A stretch of DNA of 18,854 nt, taken from positions 8,295 to 27,148 of the forward strand of contig DBQU01000013.1 of the NCBI GenBank assembly GCA_002305765.1. The letters run 5' to 3'. The translations under genes were made by a program, and so were the position numbers. Shown here piece after piece: positions 1 through 8,691 of the stretch. Position 1 is the first letter of the stretch. Each line of letters begins with the position of its first letter. The notes below the pieces were generated by a model. It was not told the origin of the DNA. It searched no databases and saw only the letters and a program-made list of their open reading frames with translations. This DNA is from Deltaproteobacteria bacterium UBA1386. GTDB taxonomy: Bacteria; Desulfobacterota; Syntrophorhabdia; Syntrophorhabdales; Syntrophorhabdaceae.

Positions 1-3000
1 GAGGTGGAGGAAGGGCAGACGTTCCTCTTCCGGCTCGACGCACCGGCCACGGAAGCATCGATCGTGAAGAACGTCTCCTGTTCGATCGAGGGTGTCCGCG
101 AGCGGGTCGGTATACGGCTCATAAAAGGCGAGGAGCGCAAGAGACTGCTCCGTGACCTGGGCGTCTCGAAGAAGGAAGAGGACAGTGCCGTGCTCCTGCA
201 ATGCAGACAGACGTTTCCTCCGAAGGCCCACGTGAAGATCGTCTGGGGCAGGGGTGTAGCGTCGAAAAGCGGCGTGGCGACGACAAAGGACCAGGTCCTC
301 TCCTACCGAGCCCGCGGGCCTTTCACCGCAAGGTTTCGATGCATGAAAGAAAAGCCCCAGGGAGGGTGCATCCCGCTGTCGCCGATGCGGCTCATCTTCT
401 CTGCCCCGATATCGAAGAAGGACGCGGCTAAGATCTCGATAGCGATGGAAAAGGACGCCGCAAAAGGAAAGATCTGGAAGCCGGGGATAGCCGAGGATGG
501 TGAGAGCGACATCACGTATCTTACGTTCCGCGGGCCTTTTCCGGAGAAGACCCTCCTGAACGTGCGCATTCCGCCAGGCCTCAAGGATATCTCGGGCCGT
601 TCCCTGTCGAACGCTGACAAGTTTCCTCTTCCCGCCAGGACCGACACATACCCGGCGCTTGCCAAGTTTCCCGACCGTTTCGGAGTTGTCGAGGCGGGCA
701 AGGAAGCCCTCCTGCCCGTTACGGTACGCAACATCGAGGAGGAGATAGAGACCTGGCTGGCGAGAGGGGACGAAGCGGGGAAACCGGGGCGGGTCGACAG
801 GAAGGACAATGCCGGCCAGCCTGTGCCGAAAGGTCAGGCGGGTCAGACCGGAGGCGCTCCCCCGCCTGGCGAGATGAAGGGCGGCATTCACAAGGCGGCT
901 GAAGACGCGGATGCGTCGATCATAGCGTGGCTCCACAGGCTCGCCGCTTCTCCGCGGGAGAGGTCGCTCCTGAAAGGGGCCCCGATGAGCAGCGCCGTTT
1001 CGATACCCAAACCGGGAGGGACAAAGGAGTTCGAGGTGATAGGCATACCCCTGTCCGAACCCGGTTTCTATGTCGTCGAGATAGAGAGCCTCATGCTCGG
1101 GCAAAGGCTCCTCGAAAAGCCGGGCCCGGTATACGTGCCCACGGCCGCCCTGGTCACGAACATGGCGGCTCATTTCAAGTGGGGCCGGGAGTCCTCACTG
1201 GTGTTCGTGACGGCCCTTGACAGCGGCGAACCCGTGCCCAACGCGGCCGTCACCCTCAGGGACTGCAAAGGCGGCCTCGTCTGGCAGGGCAGGGCCGACG
1301 AAAAGGGCATCGCAAGGATCGCGAAACGCCTTCCCAACGCGGAGAGCCTCCCTCAATGCCGGCGCCCCAAGGAGGAGAAGGGGCTTTACTACGAGTACTC
1401 GCGGGTGTTGTCGGGCATTACCGGGGGACTTTTCGTGTTCGCCCGCAACGGCAGGGACATGACCTTCACCCATTCCAGCTGGGATGACGGCATCGAGTCC
1501 TGGCGGTTCAATCTTCCCGGTGAGTATGACGACGGCCGCGGGGAGCCCGTTATCGCTCACACCGTCTTCGACAGGACCCTTCTGCGCGCGGGAGAGACGG
1601 TTCATATGAAGCATTTTGTCCGCCAGCGCACGATGGAAGGTCTCTTTGTGCCCCCCGACATCAGGAATATCAGCGAAGCTGTGATCGTTCACGCGGGGAG
1701 CGAAGAGAAATATACCCTCAACCTCACATGGAAGGGCAACGGCACCGCCGGGAACACGTGGAAGATACCCCTCGCGGCGAAGCTCGGCACCTATAACGTC
1801 TATCTCCGCAGCGCGCCTGCCGTCGGCAAGCGGGAGATCCTGGGGGAACTCTCCGGGTCCTTCAGGGTGGAAGAGTTCCGGGTCCCTCTCATGCGCGGCT
1901 TCATCCGCGGTCCGAAGGAACCCGCCATCGACGCCCGGTCCGTCGACCTCGATATCGACGTGAGGCATCTCTCAGGCGGGGCTGCCGCGGACCATCCCGT
2001 CAGGATCCGTTCCGAAATGGAACAGAAGCATGTCTCATTTGACGATTACGAGGATTTCACCTTCTCCAGGGGTCGGGTGAAGACGGGTGTCGAAAAGCTT
2101 GGCGAGACCGCTGATCGCTTTGCTGAAGATGACGCTTTGGAGGATGATGAGTCCGGGGAGGGCTCCACGCGCACAAGGACCGACAGGTTCGGGCGGCCCC
2201 GGATACGTCTCAAAACGCTGGAGCTGAACCTCGATAGGAACGGTACCGCGCGGACGACCATCGGAGATCTTCCGCCGTCGGACGTGCCCAGGGAGATACT
2301 GAGCGAACTCGAGTTCAGGGACCCCAACGGGGAGATCCAGACGTCGTCGGCGAGGATACCCCTCTACCCTTCGATGCTTCACGCGGGGATCTTCACCAGC
2401 GGGGATGTGCCTGCCGATACGCTCAGGTACCAGGTGGTCGTCGTCGATCTCAAGGGAAAGCCTCAACCGGGATCAGAGGTCAGCGTCAGGGTCTTCAAGC
2501 GGTTGACGTACTCCCACAGACGGAGGATAACGGGTGGTTTCTATGCCTTCGACAACACAACGGAAACGAAGGAGATAGGAGAGCACTGCAAAGGAAAGAC
2601 CGACGCGAACGGCATCCTCTACTGCGGGGGCAAGGCACCCGCGACGGGAAGGATAGTGATCGAGGCCGAGGTGAAGGACTCCCGTGGGAACGTGTCCTCG
2701 ACAAACCGGGAGGTCACGGTTTACGGCAAGGATGATACATGGTACGAGGCGCGCAACGACGACCGCATCGACCTCATCCCCCGCCGCCGCCAGGTCGACC
2801 CGGGCGAAACGATGAGCTTCGAGGTGCGGATGCCTTTCCGCACGGCGACGGCCCTTGTGACCGTCGAACGTGAAGGGGTGATGGACGCTTACATAACAAG
2901 AGTGTCCCGGGAGAACCCTGTCATAGATATTCCCGTGAAGCCTAGCTACGTGCCGAACGTCTTCGTGTCGGCGCTCGTGGTCCGGGGACGGCTGGCAGGC

Positions 3001-5415
3001 ACGCAACCCACCGCGTCCTTCGATCCCGGGAAACCGGCCTACCGGCTGGGCATAGCCGAGGTGAGCGTGGGTTTAAAGCCCCACGCCCTCAAGGTCAAGG
3101 TTGATACGGACAGGAAGACATACGGGGTAAGGCAAAAGGTGAAGGCCCGCATTTCGGTGCGGGCGCCCGACGGCTCCGCCCCGCCGAAGGGTTCCGAGGC
3201 CGCCCTGGCCGTTGTCGACGAGGGGCTCCTCGAACTCAAGCCGAACCTGAGCTGGGGACTCCTCGAGGCGATGATGCGCCGGAAGGGCTACCAGATGTCG
3301 ACGGCCACGGCGCAGATGATGATCATCGGCAAGCGCCATTTCGGGCGCAAGGCCCTCCCTCACGGGGGCGGCGGCGGGAAGCAGTTGACGCGGGAACTCT
3401 TCGATACGCTCGTGTACTGGAAGAGCGCGGTGCCGCTCGACGATGGCGGCGAGGCCGACGTTGCCTTCGATCTCAACGATTCTCTTACATCCTTCAGGGT
3501 CGTGGCGATAGCCAGTTCGGGAAAGGACCTTTTCGGCACCGGGGCGAAAACGATAAGGACCACCCAGGACCTCATGGTCCTTTCGGGCCTACCCGGGCTT
3601 GTCCGGGAGGGCGACCGTTTTACGGCGGGATTCACGGTGCGCAACACGTCGGCCCGGCACATGGACGTGACGGTGGGATTAAAACTGAGCGGCGGCAAGA
3701 CATCGCAACCGTTCGCACATCTCCCGCTTGCCATCCCGGCGGGGCAGGCCCGGGAGGCCGCGTGGCAGATCACCGTGCCGACGGGCGCCGTGAAGCTCGA
3801 TTATGAGGTATCGGCGAAGGAGACCTCGGGAGAGTCGGCCGATACGCTCAAAGTGGCCCAGAAGGTGGTGCCGGCGGTAAGCGTGAGGGTAATACAGGCC
3901 ACGCTGACCCAGGTGAAGGATACCCTGAAAATGGACGTCGAGCGCCCCGCCGATGCCGAGCCCGACCGCGGGGGTGTGGCTGTGACCATGAGGCCCAGGC
4001 TCGCCGAGGGGCTTGACGGCGTGGTCGATCATATGCGCCGCTATCCCTACGTTTGTCTCGAACAGAAGACATCGAGGGCCGTTGCCCTCCAGGACCGCGA
4101 GATGTGGAAAGACCTCATGACACAGCTGCCCGCCTATCTCGATACTGACGGCCTCGCGAAGTACTTCCCCCTGATGATGCGCGGCAGTGACGTGTTGACC
4201 TCCTACCTTCTCTCGGTGAGCAGCGAGTCCGGATACGAGATACCGCAGAATGTCCGCGCCAGAATGGTAAAGGGCCTGAAAGCGTTCGTGGAGGGTAAGG
4301 TCGTGAGACATTCCGCGCTCCAGACGGCGGACCTTTCCATCAGGAAAATGGCGGCGGTCGCGGCCCTCGCGCGCCATGGACAGTCCACCGCGCAGCTTCT
4401 CACGACGATGGATATCGAGCCCGACCTGTGGCCGACGTCGGCCGTCCTTGACTGGATGGACGTCCTCAGGCGAACGCCGGGTGTAGCCGACGTTCAGGTG
4501 AAGCTGGACAAGGCGGCCCGGATCCTCAGGAGCCGCCTCAACCTGCAGGGAACGACCATGGGGCTCTCCACGGAGAGATCGGACCAGCTCTGGTGGCTCA
4601 TGGTGTCGACGGACCTCAACTGTGCCCGGACCCTCATCGCGTCCATGGAGATCGGCACATGGGGTGAGGACGTACCGCGCATTGCCCGCGGATTGGTACA
4701 GAGGATGAAGAGGGGCCGTTGGGACACGACGACGGCAAACGCCTGGGGCGTTCTCGCGCTGCAGAAGTTCTCGCGGAAGTACGAGTCCGCTGTCGTGAAG
4801 GGGACATCTTCCGTAACTCTCGGCGGGAAGCAGGACAGCCTGTCGTGGGCTGAGAACGCGAAGGGAGGCAGCCTCATGCTGCCCTGGCCCGGAAAGAGGA
4901 GCGTCCTTACGATCGACCACAGGGGCGAGGGACGGCCCTGGGCTAGCGTGCAAAGCCTGGCGGCGGTTCCGCTGAAGGCGCCGCTGGCTTCAGGCTACAC
5001 CATAAAGAAGACGATAACGGCGGTGGAGCGCAAGTCGCCGGATGTGTGGACACGCGGGGATGTGATGCGCGTGCAGCTTCAGATCGATGCCCGCTCGGAC
5101 ATGACCTGGGTGGTCGTCAGCGATCCCATCCCATCGGGCGCTGCCATCCTGGGAAGCGGTCTCGGGCAGGATTCCGCCCTCCTTTCCCGCCAGGGACGTC
5201 AGCGGGGATGGGCGTGGGAGGCTTACCGTGAACGGTCCTTCGAGGCCCTGAGGGTGTACTATGAGTTCGTCCCTCGCGGCAAGTGGACCGTGGAGTACAG
5301 CGTGAGGCTCAACAATGACGGTACGTTCCGTCTTCCCGAGACACGGGTGGAGGCGCTCTACGCGCCGGAGATGTTCGGAGAGATCCCGAACCCGCCCGTG
5401 GAGGTGAGGAAATAG
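1..5415 (+). CDS. Bacterial alpha-2-macroglobulin family protein (5' end outside window)
   Basis: Large periplasmic or lipid-anchored protease trap of the bacterial alpha-2-macroglobulin (YfhM/MagD-like) type. The frame is open from base 1, so signal peptide and first domains lie upstream; about 1804 residues are visible. Counting codons from base 1, the thioester motif CLEQ is at 1352-1355 (bases 4054-4065), inside the helical thioester domain. A glycine-rich stretch (RKALPHGGGGGK, near 1116) and the preceding Met/Thr/Arg-rich segment from about 1091 look like the bait region. Beta-sandwich macroglobulin domains fill the rest. Two hydrophilic low-complexity stretches stand out, near 255-300 (Gly/Lys/Pro/Gln) and near 699-728 (acidic). 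In the family, cleavage of the bait lets the thioester capture the protease covalently. pbpC follows after 4 nt, the classic pairing. The internal GTG at base 4 is not proposed as the true start. Confidence 0.93.
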   Translation, partial: EVEEGQTFLFRLDAPATEASIVKNVSCSIEGVRERVGIRLIKGEERKRLLRDLGVSKKEEDSAVLLQCRQTFPPKAHVKIVWGRGVASKSGVATTKDQVLSYRARGPFTARFRCMKEKPQGGCIPLSPMRLIFSAPISKKDAAKISIAMEKDAAKGKIWKPGIAEDGESDITYLTFRGPFPEKTLLNVRIPPGLKDISGRSLSNADKFPLPARTDTYPALAKFPDRFGVVEAGKEALLPVTVRNIEEEIETWLARGDEAGKPGRVDRKDNAGQPVPKGQAGQTGGAPPPGEMKGGIHKAAEDADASIIAWLHRLAASPRERSLLKGAPMSSAVSIPKPGGTKEFEVIGIPLSEPGFYVVEIESLMLGQRLLEKPGPVYVPTAALVTNMAAHFKWGRESSLVFVTALDSGEPVPNAAVTLRDCKGGLVWQGRADEKGIARIAKRLPNAESLPQCRRPKEEKGLYYEYSRVLSGITGGLFVFARNGRDMTFTHSSWDDGIESWRFNLPGEYDDGRGEPVIAHTVFDRTLLRAGETVHMKHFVRQRTMEGLFVPPDIRNISEAVIVHAGSEEKYTLNLTWKGNGTAGNTWKIPLAAKLGTYNVYLRSAPAVGKREILGELSGSFRVEEFRVPLMRGFIRGPKEPAIDARSVDLDIDVRHLSGGAAADHPVRIRSEMEQKHVSFDDYEDFTFSRGRVKTGVEKLGETADRFAEDDALEDDESGEGSTRTRTDRFGRPRIRLKTLELNLDRNGTARTTIGDLPPSDVPREILSELEFRDPNGEIQTSSARIPLYPSMLHAGIFTSGDVPADTLRYQVVVVDLKGKPQPGSEVSVRVFKRLTYSHRRRITGGFYAFDNTTETKEIGEHCKGKTDANGILYCGGKAPATGRIVIEAEVKDSRGNVSSTNREVTVYGKDDTWYEARNDDRIDLIPRRRQVDPGETMSFEVRMPFRTATALVTVEREGVMDAYITRVSRENPVIDIPVKPSYVPNVFVSALVVRGRLAGTQPTASFDPGKPAYRLGIAEVSVGLKPHALKVKVDTDRKTYGVRQKVKARISVRAPDGSAPPKGSEAALAVVDEGLLELKPNLSWGLLEAMMRRKGYQMSTATAQMMIIGKRHFGRKALPHGGGGGKQLTRELFDTLVYWKSAVPLDDGGEADVAFDLNDSLTSFRVVAIASSGKDLFGTGAKTIRTTQDLMVLSGLPGLVREGDRFTAGFTVRNTSARHMDVTVGLKLSGGKTSQPFAHLPLAIPAGQAREAAWQITVPTGAVKLDYEVSAKETSGESADTLKVAQKVVPAVSVRVIQATLTQVKDTLKMDVERPADAEPDRGGVAVTMRPRLAEGLDGVVDHMRRYPYVCLEQKTSRAVALQDREMWKDLMTQLPAYLDTDGLAKYFPLMMRGSDVLTSYLLSVSSESGYEIPQNVRARMVKGLKAFVEGKVVRHSALQTADLSIRKMAAVAALARHGQSTAQLLTTMDIEPDLWPTSAVLDWMDVLRRTPGVADVQVKLDKAARILRSRLNLQGTTMGLSTERSDQLWWLMVSTDLNCARTLIASMEIGTWGEDVPRIARGLVQRMKRGRWDTTTANAWGVLALQKFSRKYESAVVKGTSSVTLGGKQDSLSWAENAKGGSLMLPWPGKRSVLTIDHRGEGRPWASVQSLAAVPLKAPLASGYTIKKTITAVERKSPDVWTRGDVMRVQLQIDARSDMTWVVVSDPIPSGAAILGSGLGQDSALLSRQGRQRGWAWEAYRERSFEALRVYYEFVPRGKWTVEYSVRLNNDGTFRLPETRVEALYAPEMFGEIPNPPVEVRK

Positions 5416-5419
5416 CAGG

Positions 5420-7576
5420 ATGTTCTTCAGACGGCTGAAAGGCACCGGGAAGACATGCGCCGTCGCGGCTCTTGTCCTCCTGTGCCTTGTCGCCGCCGGG
5501 CTCCTCGCGGTGCCCCGGTCGGTCAGGAACACCGACGCGGGGTCCTTTCAGGCCCTTAAAGCTTCGTATCGCACCTCCGATGCCGTCCTTCTCGATCGTC
5601 GCGGCGAGGTGATCCACACACTGAGGATCGATGACAGCGGCAGGCGGCTGGAGTGGGCCCGTCTTGCCGATGTCTCGCCATCCTTCCTCTCCACCGTTAT
5701 TCTTGTTGAGGATCGCCGTTTCTTCAGTCATCACGGGGTGGACCCCTTCGCCTTCATTTCCGCCCTCGCGCGCGGTGCCGCGGGTGGAAAGCTCCGGGGT
5801 GCCAGCACCATCTCGATGCAGGTCGCCTCGATGGTGGACAGAGACCTGAGACCGAAAGGGATGCGCAGAGATCTCGGTCAGAAATGGCGGCAGATCATCA
5901 CCGCCCTTGCCATGGAACGCTCCTGGACGAAGGAGGAGATACTTGAGGCCTACATCAATCTCGTATACTACCGCGGAGAACTCCAGGGTGTCAGAGCGGC
6001 GTCGAAGGGTCTCTTCGGAAAGGAACCGTCGGGCCTCACCCAGTTGGAGTCCGTCGTTCTGGCCTCTCTCATAACATCGCCCAACGCGCCCAGGGAAAAG
6101 GTGGCCGCGAGGGCCTGGCGACTGGCGTTGAGGGCCGGCATGAGGATCACCCGCGAGGAGGTTGGAAGGAAAGCGGCGGATGCCCTGGCATCGGCATACC
6201 GCATAGCCTTCGACGCGTCCCTCGCGCCCCATGTGGCACGCATGCTCCTCGCCGGTGGAAGGCTGAAGATGGCGACCAGCCTGGATGGGCGGCTCCAGAG
6301 GTTCGTCCTCGATGCGCTCAGGGACAACCTTGCCGCGTTGCGTGGGCGGAACGTGGCCGATGGCGCCGTCATGGTCGTCGACAATGCCACGGGCGAGGTC
6401 CTTGCCTACGTCGGCAACAGCGGGAGCACATCGAGCGCTGTGTGGGTCGACGGCATCCGGGCACACAGACAGGCTGGTTCGACGCTGAAACCCTTCCTTT
6501 ACGGGCTTGCCATCGAGAAGGGCTATCTCACCGCGTCATCCCTTCTCGAGGACACGCCCCTCTCCATAATGACGCCGACAGGGCTCTACGTGCCGCAGAA
6601 TTATGACAACCAGTTCCGCGGCACCGTGAGTGTGAGGTGCGCCCTTGCATCGTCCCTCAACGTGCCCGCCGTCAAGACCCTTCTCGTGACGGGCCTCGAG
6701 CCCTTCGTCGAAAGACTCAAGGAGCTGGGGTTCGCGAGTATCAAGGAGGAGCCCGAGTTCTACGGCTATTCCATCGCTCTCGGGTCGGCGGATGTCGAGC
6801 TCTATGAGCTTGTCGGGGCCTACCTGGCGCTGGCGCGGGGTGGACGGCGGGCGGAGATGAAGCTGACCTTCGATGGCGCCGCCAGTGCCGGGACACGGGT
6901 CATGGACGAGAAGGCATCCTACATCGTCTCCCGCATACTGTCCGACAGGGAGTCCCGTGCCGTCACATTCGGCCTCGAGAACCCTCTCGCCACGCGCTAC
7001 TTTTCGGCGGTCAAGACAGGTACCAGCAAGGACATGCGCGACAACTGGTGTATAGGTTTCTCCCGCCGCTACACGGTTGGCGTGTGGGTCGGCAACTTCT
7101 CGGGAGAGCCGATGCGTGATGTCAGCGGTATCAGCGGGGCGGCGCCCCTGTGGCTCGAGGTGATGAACTTTCTTCATGGCACCGTGCCGTCGACAGCGCC
7201 CGCGCGCCCGCGGGGTGTCACCGTTGCCAGGGTCCGCTTCGAAGGGGATATCGAGCCTCCCCGCGAGGAGTTCTTCCTTGAGGGTACCGAGCCTATGGAG
7301 GTCGTGCGTGTGCAGTCGGCCCACGAGAAACCCCGCATCGTCTACCCTCCGGAAGGCACGCTCATCACCATCGATCCCGACATCCCCGAGAAGCTCCAGC
7401 GGGTCGCCATGCGCTTCGAGCCCCGGTCGAGGCGTTTGAGATGGGTCCTCAACAATACCGACGCGGGTTCCGATACACCGCTCTTCCTCTGGGAGCCCCG
7501 GCGGGGCAATTATACCCTTTCCATCGTCGACGGCGATGGCAGCATCGTCGATTCGGTGGGGTTCGCGGTCAGATAG
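5420..7576 (+). CDS. pbpC: Penicillin-binding protein 1C (bifunctional peptidoglycan glycosyltransferase/transpeptidase)
   Basis: Class A penicillin-binding protein of 718 residues. An N-terminal membrane anchor covers about residues 9-30. The GT51 glycosyltransferase domain follows, with the catalytic-Glu motif EDRRFFSHHGVD starting at E97, then GASTISMQ and the helix KWRQIITALAMERSW...ILEAYIN. The transpeptidase domain has all three active-site motifs: S354-T-L-K357, S412-L-N414 and K532-T-G. The last ~90 residues match the PBP1C-specific C-terminal beta domain. It polymerises and cross-links glycan in the periplasm; PBP1C paired with alpha-2-macroglobulin is thought to repair the wall after damage. 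The ATG at 5420 has GAGGA 9 nt upstream, inside the end of the preceding gene, so the two are probably cotranscribed. Nothing essential appears missing. Confidence 0.96.
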   Translation: MFFRRLKGTGKTCAVAALVLLCLVAAGLLAVPRSVRNTDAGSFQALKASYRTSDAVLLDRRGEVIHTLRIDDSGRRLEWARLADVSPSFLSTVILVEDRRFFSHHGVDPFAFISALARGAAGGKLRGASTISMQVASMVDRDLRPKGMRRDLGQKWRQIITALAMERSWTKEEILEAYINLVYYRGELQGVRAASKGLFGKEPSGLTQLESVVLASLITSPNAPREKVAARAWRLALRAGMRITREEVGRKAADALASAYRIAFDASLAPHVARMLLAGGRLKMATSLDGRLQRFVLDALRDNLAALRGRNVADGAVMVVDNATGEVLAYVGNSGSTSSAVWVDGIRAHRQAGSTLKPFLYGLAIEKGYLTASSLLEDTPLSIMTPTGLYVPQNYDNQFRGTVSVRCALASSLNVPAVKTLLVTGLEPFVERLKELGFASIKEEPEFYGYSIALGSADVELYELVGAYLALARGGRRAEMKLTFDGAASAGTRVMDEKASYIVSRILSDRESRAVTFGLENPLATRYFSAVKTGTSKDMRDNWCIGFSRRYTVGVWVGNFSGEPMRDVSGISGAAPLWLEVMNFLHGTVPSTAPARPRGVTVARVRFEGDIEPPREEFFLEGTEPMEVVRVQSAHEKPRIVYPPEGTLITIDPDIPEKLQRVAMRFEPRSRRLRWVLNNTDAGSDTPLFLWEPRRGNYTLSIVDGDGSIVDSVGFAVR

Positions 7577-7636
7577 GCTTACGCCCTCCAAAATGCGATT
7601 TCCCGTATAATATCAAGGGATACCGACAGATTTCGC

Positions 7637-7665
7637 TTGACAGCTATTTTTATTAGGAATAATAT
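7637..7665 (+). promoter_or_regulatory. Sigma-70-type promoter for the cold-shock gene
   Basis: Perfect -35 TTGACA at 7637-7642, a 17-nt spacer, and -10 TAATAT at 7660-7665 (4 of 6 match to TATAAT, so imperfect). The surroundings are AT-rich, in contrast to the GC-rich genes on both sides. A start near 7672 would give a leader of about 44 nt. An inverted repeat AAGCA/TGCTT (7673-7677 and 7682-7686, 4-nt loop) would lie at the very 5' end of that transcript. The transcription start is inferred. Confidence 0.7.
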
Positions 7666-7700
7666 TGCTTAAAAGCACAAATGCTTAACATTCCCAAAGA

Positions 7701-7706
7701 AAGGAG
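7701..7706 (+). promoter_or_regulatory. Ribosome binding site of the cold-shock gene
   Basis: AAGGAG lies 9 nt before the ATG at 7716. It settles the start: another ATG at 7709 is only 2 nt from this site, is in a different frame and meets a stop after six codons. Confidence 0.85.
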
Positions 7707-7715
7707 TCATGCAGT

Positions 7716-7919
7716 ATGCCACTAGGTAAGGTGAAATGGTTCAACGATTCCAAGGGGTACGGTTTCATCGAACAGGACGGCGGGGAGGATGTTTTCGTGC
7801 ACTTCTCCGCGATCCAGCAGGATGGTTTCAAATCGCTCAAGACCGGTGAGAAGGTCGAATTCGAGATCGTGAAGGGGCCGAAAGGTCCGCAGGCGGCAAA
7901 TGTAATGAAGGCCGAGTGA
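7716..7919 (+). CDS. Cold-shock domain protein (CspA family)
   Basis: A 67-residue single cold-shock domain, the normal length for CspA-type proteins. Both RNA-binding motifs are present: RNP1 KGYGFI at 13-18 and RNP2 VFVHF at 26-30; K5, W8 and the surrounding aromatic residues are also typical. These proteins bind single-stranded RNA or DNA and melt secondary structure, aiding translation in the cold or during growth. It has its own promoter and strong ribosome binding site, so it need not depend on the pbpC transcript. Its leader is short compared with the long thermosensing leader of E. coli cspA, so cold induction cannot be assumed. The stop codon is 8 nt from the convergent mazG stop. 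Which paralogue (A, C, E) it corresponds to cannot be told. Confidence 0.97.
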   Translation: MPLGKVKWFNDSKGYGFIEQDGGEDVFVHFSAIQQDGFKSLKTGEKVEFEIVKGPKGPQAANVMKAE

Positions 7920-7927
7920 GTCAGGGG

Positions 7928-8689
7928 CTATTTGCCCTTGTCCTCCAAAGATTTACTGTCATTCCAGAGTTTGTCCATCGTGTCGGCATCAGAATTCCGG
8001 ATATCCGTATTGTTCTCAATGTAGCTGAACCTTCGAGTGAACTTGTCCGAGGTTGCCCGTAGCGCGTCTTCGGGGTCCACGGACAGGAACCGGGCGATGT
8101 TGACGATGGTGAAAATCAGGTCGCCCACCTCCTCCCTGACCAGTTCCTGATCGCCTGCCGCCTCTGCCGCCTTCAGCTCGGCGATCTCCTCGTACATCTT
8201 GTCGTACACGTCCTCGATCTTCTGCCAGTCGAACCCGACCTTCGCGGCCCTCTTCGTCATGACGTATGCCCTCAGGAGGGCGGGCATGGACGGGGGGATG
8301 TTCGCGAGGAGCGAGTACCCGGTATCCCTCTTCTCTTCCCTCTTCAGGTCCTCCCACTTCATTTCGATGGGGACGTCCAGCACCTCTTTCCGGAAGACGT
8401 GGGGATGACGGTGGTACATCTTGCCGTAGACGTTCTCGATAACGTCATTGATGTCGAAGGCATCGCGCTCCCTGCATATCTGCGCGATGAAGACGATGTG
8501 GAAGAGGAGATCCCCAAGCTCTTCCTTGAGATCCTTCATGTCGTCCTTTTCTATGGCCTCGATGATCTCGTAGACCTCTTCGAGCATGAAGGTCTTGAAG
8601 GCGGAGACCTTCTGTTTGCGGTCCCAGGGGCATCCTTCCTCGCTCCTGAGCCTTTCCATCAGCCATACGAGTTTGTCAAAGGATTCCAT
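7928..8689 (-). CDS. mazG: Nucleoside triphosphate pyrophosphohydrolase MazG
   Basis: 253 residues with the tandem-domain layout of the long MazG form. The N-terminal domain carries GCPWDRKQ at 19-26 and the metal-binding set E38-x2-E41 ... E57-x2-D60. A second MazG-like repeat follows, with EEIAEL and later REEVGDLIFTIVNIARF. MazG hydrolyses (d)NTPs to monophosphates and pyrophosphate in the cytoplasm, cleaning the nucleotide pool and, in E. coli, limiting ppGpp effects. The ATG at 8689 is 2 nt after the waaA stop, so it is probably the last gene of the lipid A operon. It has no obvious role in lipid A synthesis; its place may simply reflect cotranscription. Confidence 0.95.
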   Translation of the reverse strand: MESFDKLVWLMERLRSEEGCPWDRKQKVSAFKTFMLEEVYEIIEAIEKDDMKDLKEELGDLLFHIVFIAQICRERDAFDINDVIENVYGKMYHRHPHVFRKEVLDVPIEMKWEDLKREEKRDTGYSLLANIPPSMPALLRAYVMTKRAAKVGFDWQKIEDVYDKMYEEIAELKAAEAAGDQELVREEVGDLIFTIVNIARFLSVDPEDALRATSDKFTRRFSYIENNTDIRNSDADTMDKLWNDSKSLEDKGK

Positions 8690-8691
8690 TC

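Noticed and set aside
3679..4953. Long open frame on the minus strand opposite the alpha-2-macroglobulin gene (and similar ones at 303-809, 1195-1968, 5309-6466 and 6536-7591)
   Set aside because: GC-rich coding DNA leaves opposite frames open. The translations are rich in Arg, His, Pro and Gly with no recognisable domain, while the plus-strand protein has clear family motifs throughout.
7606..7611. Perfect TATAAT upstream of the csp promoter
   Set aside because: No -35 element at 16-18 nt; the closest TTACGC is 21 nt away. The TTGACA/TAATAT pair downstream is much better.
7709..7729. ATG seven bases before the csp start
   Set aside because: Out of frame, stops after six codons, and too close to AAGGAG.
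7924..7936. GGGC-TATTT-GCCC hairpin between csp and mazG as a terminator
   Set aside because: Only a four-pair stem and no T-tract on either strand; it lies partly in the end of mazG.
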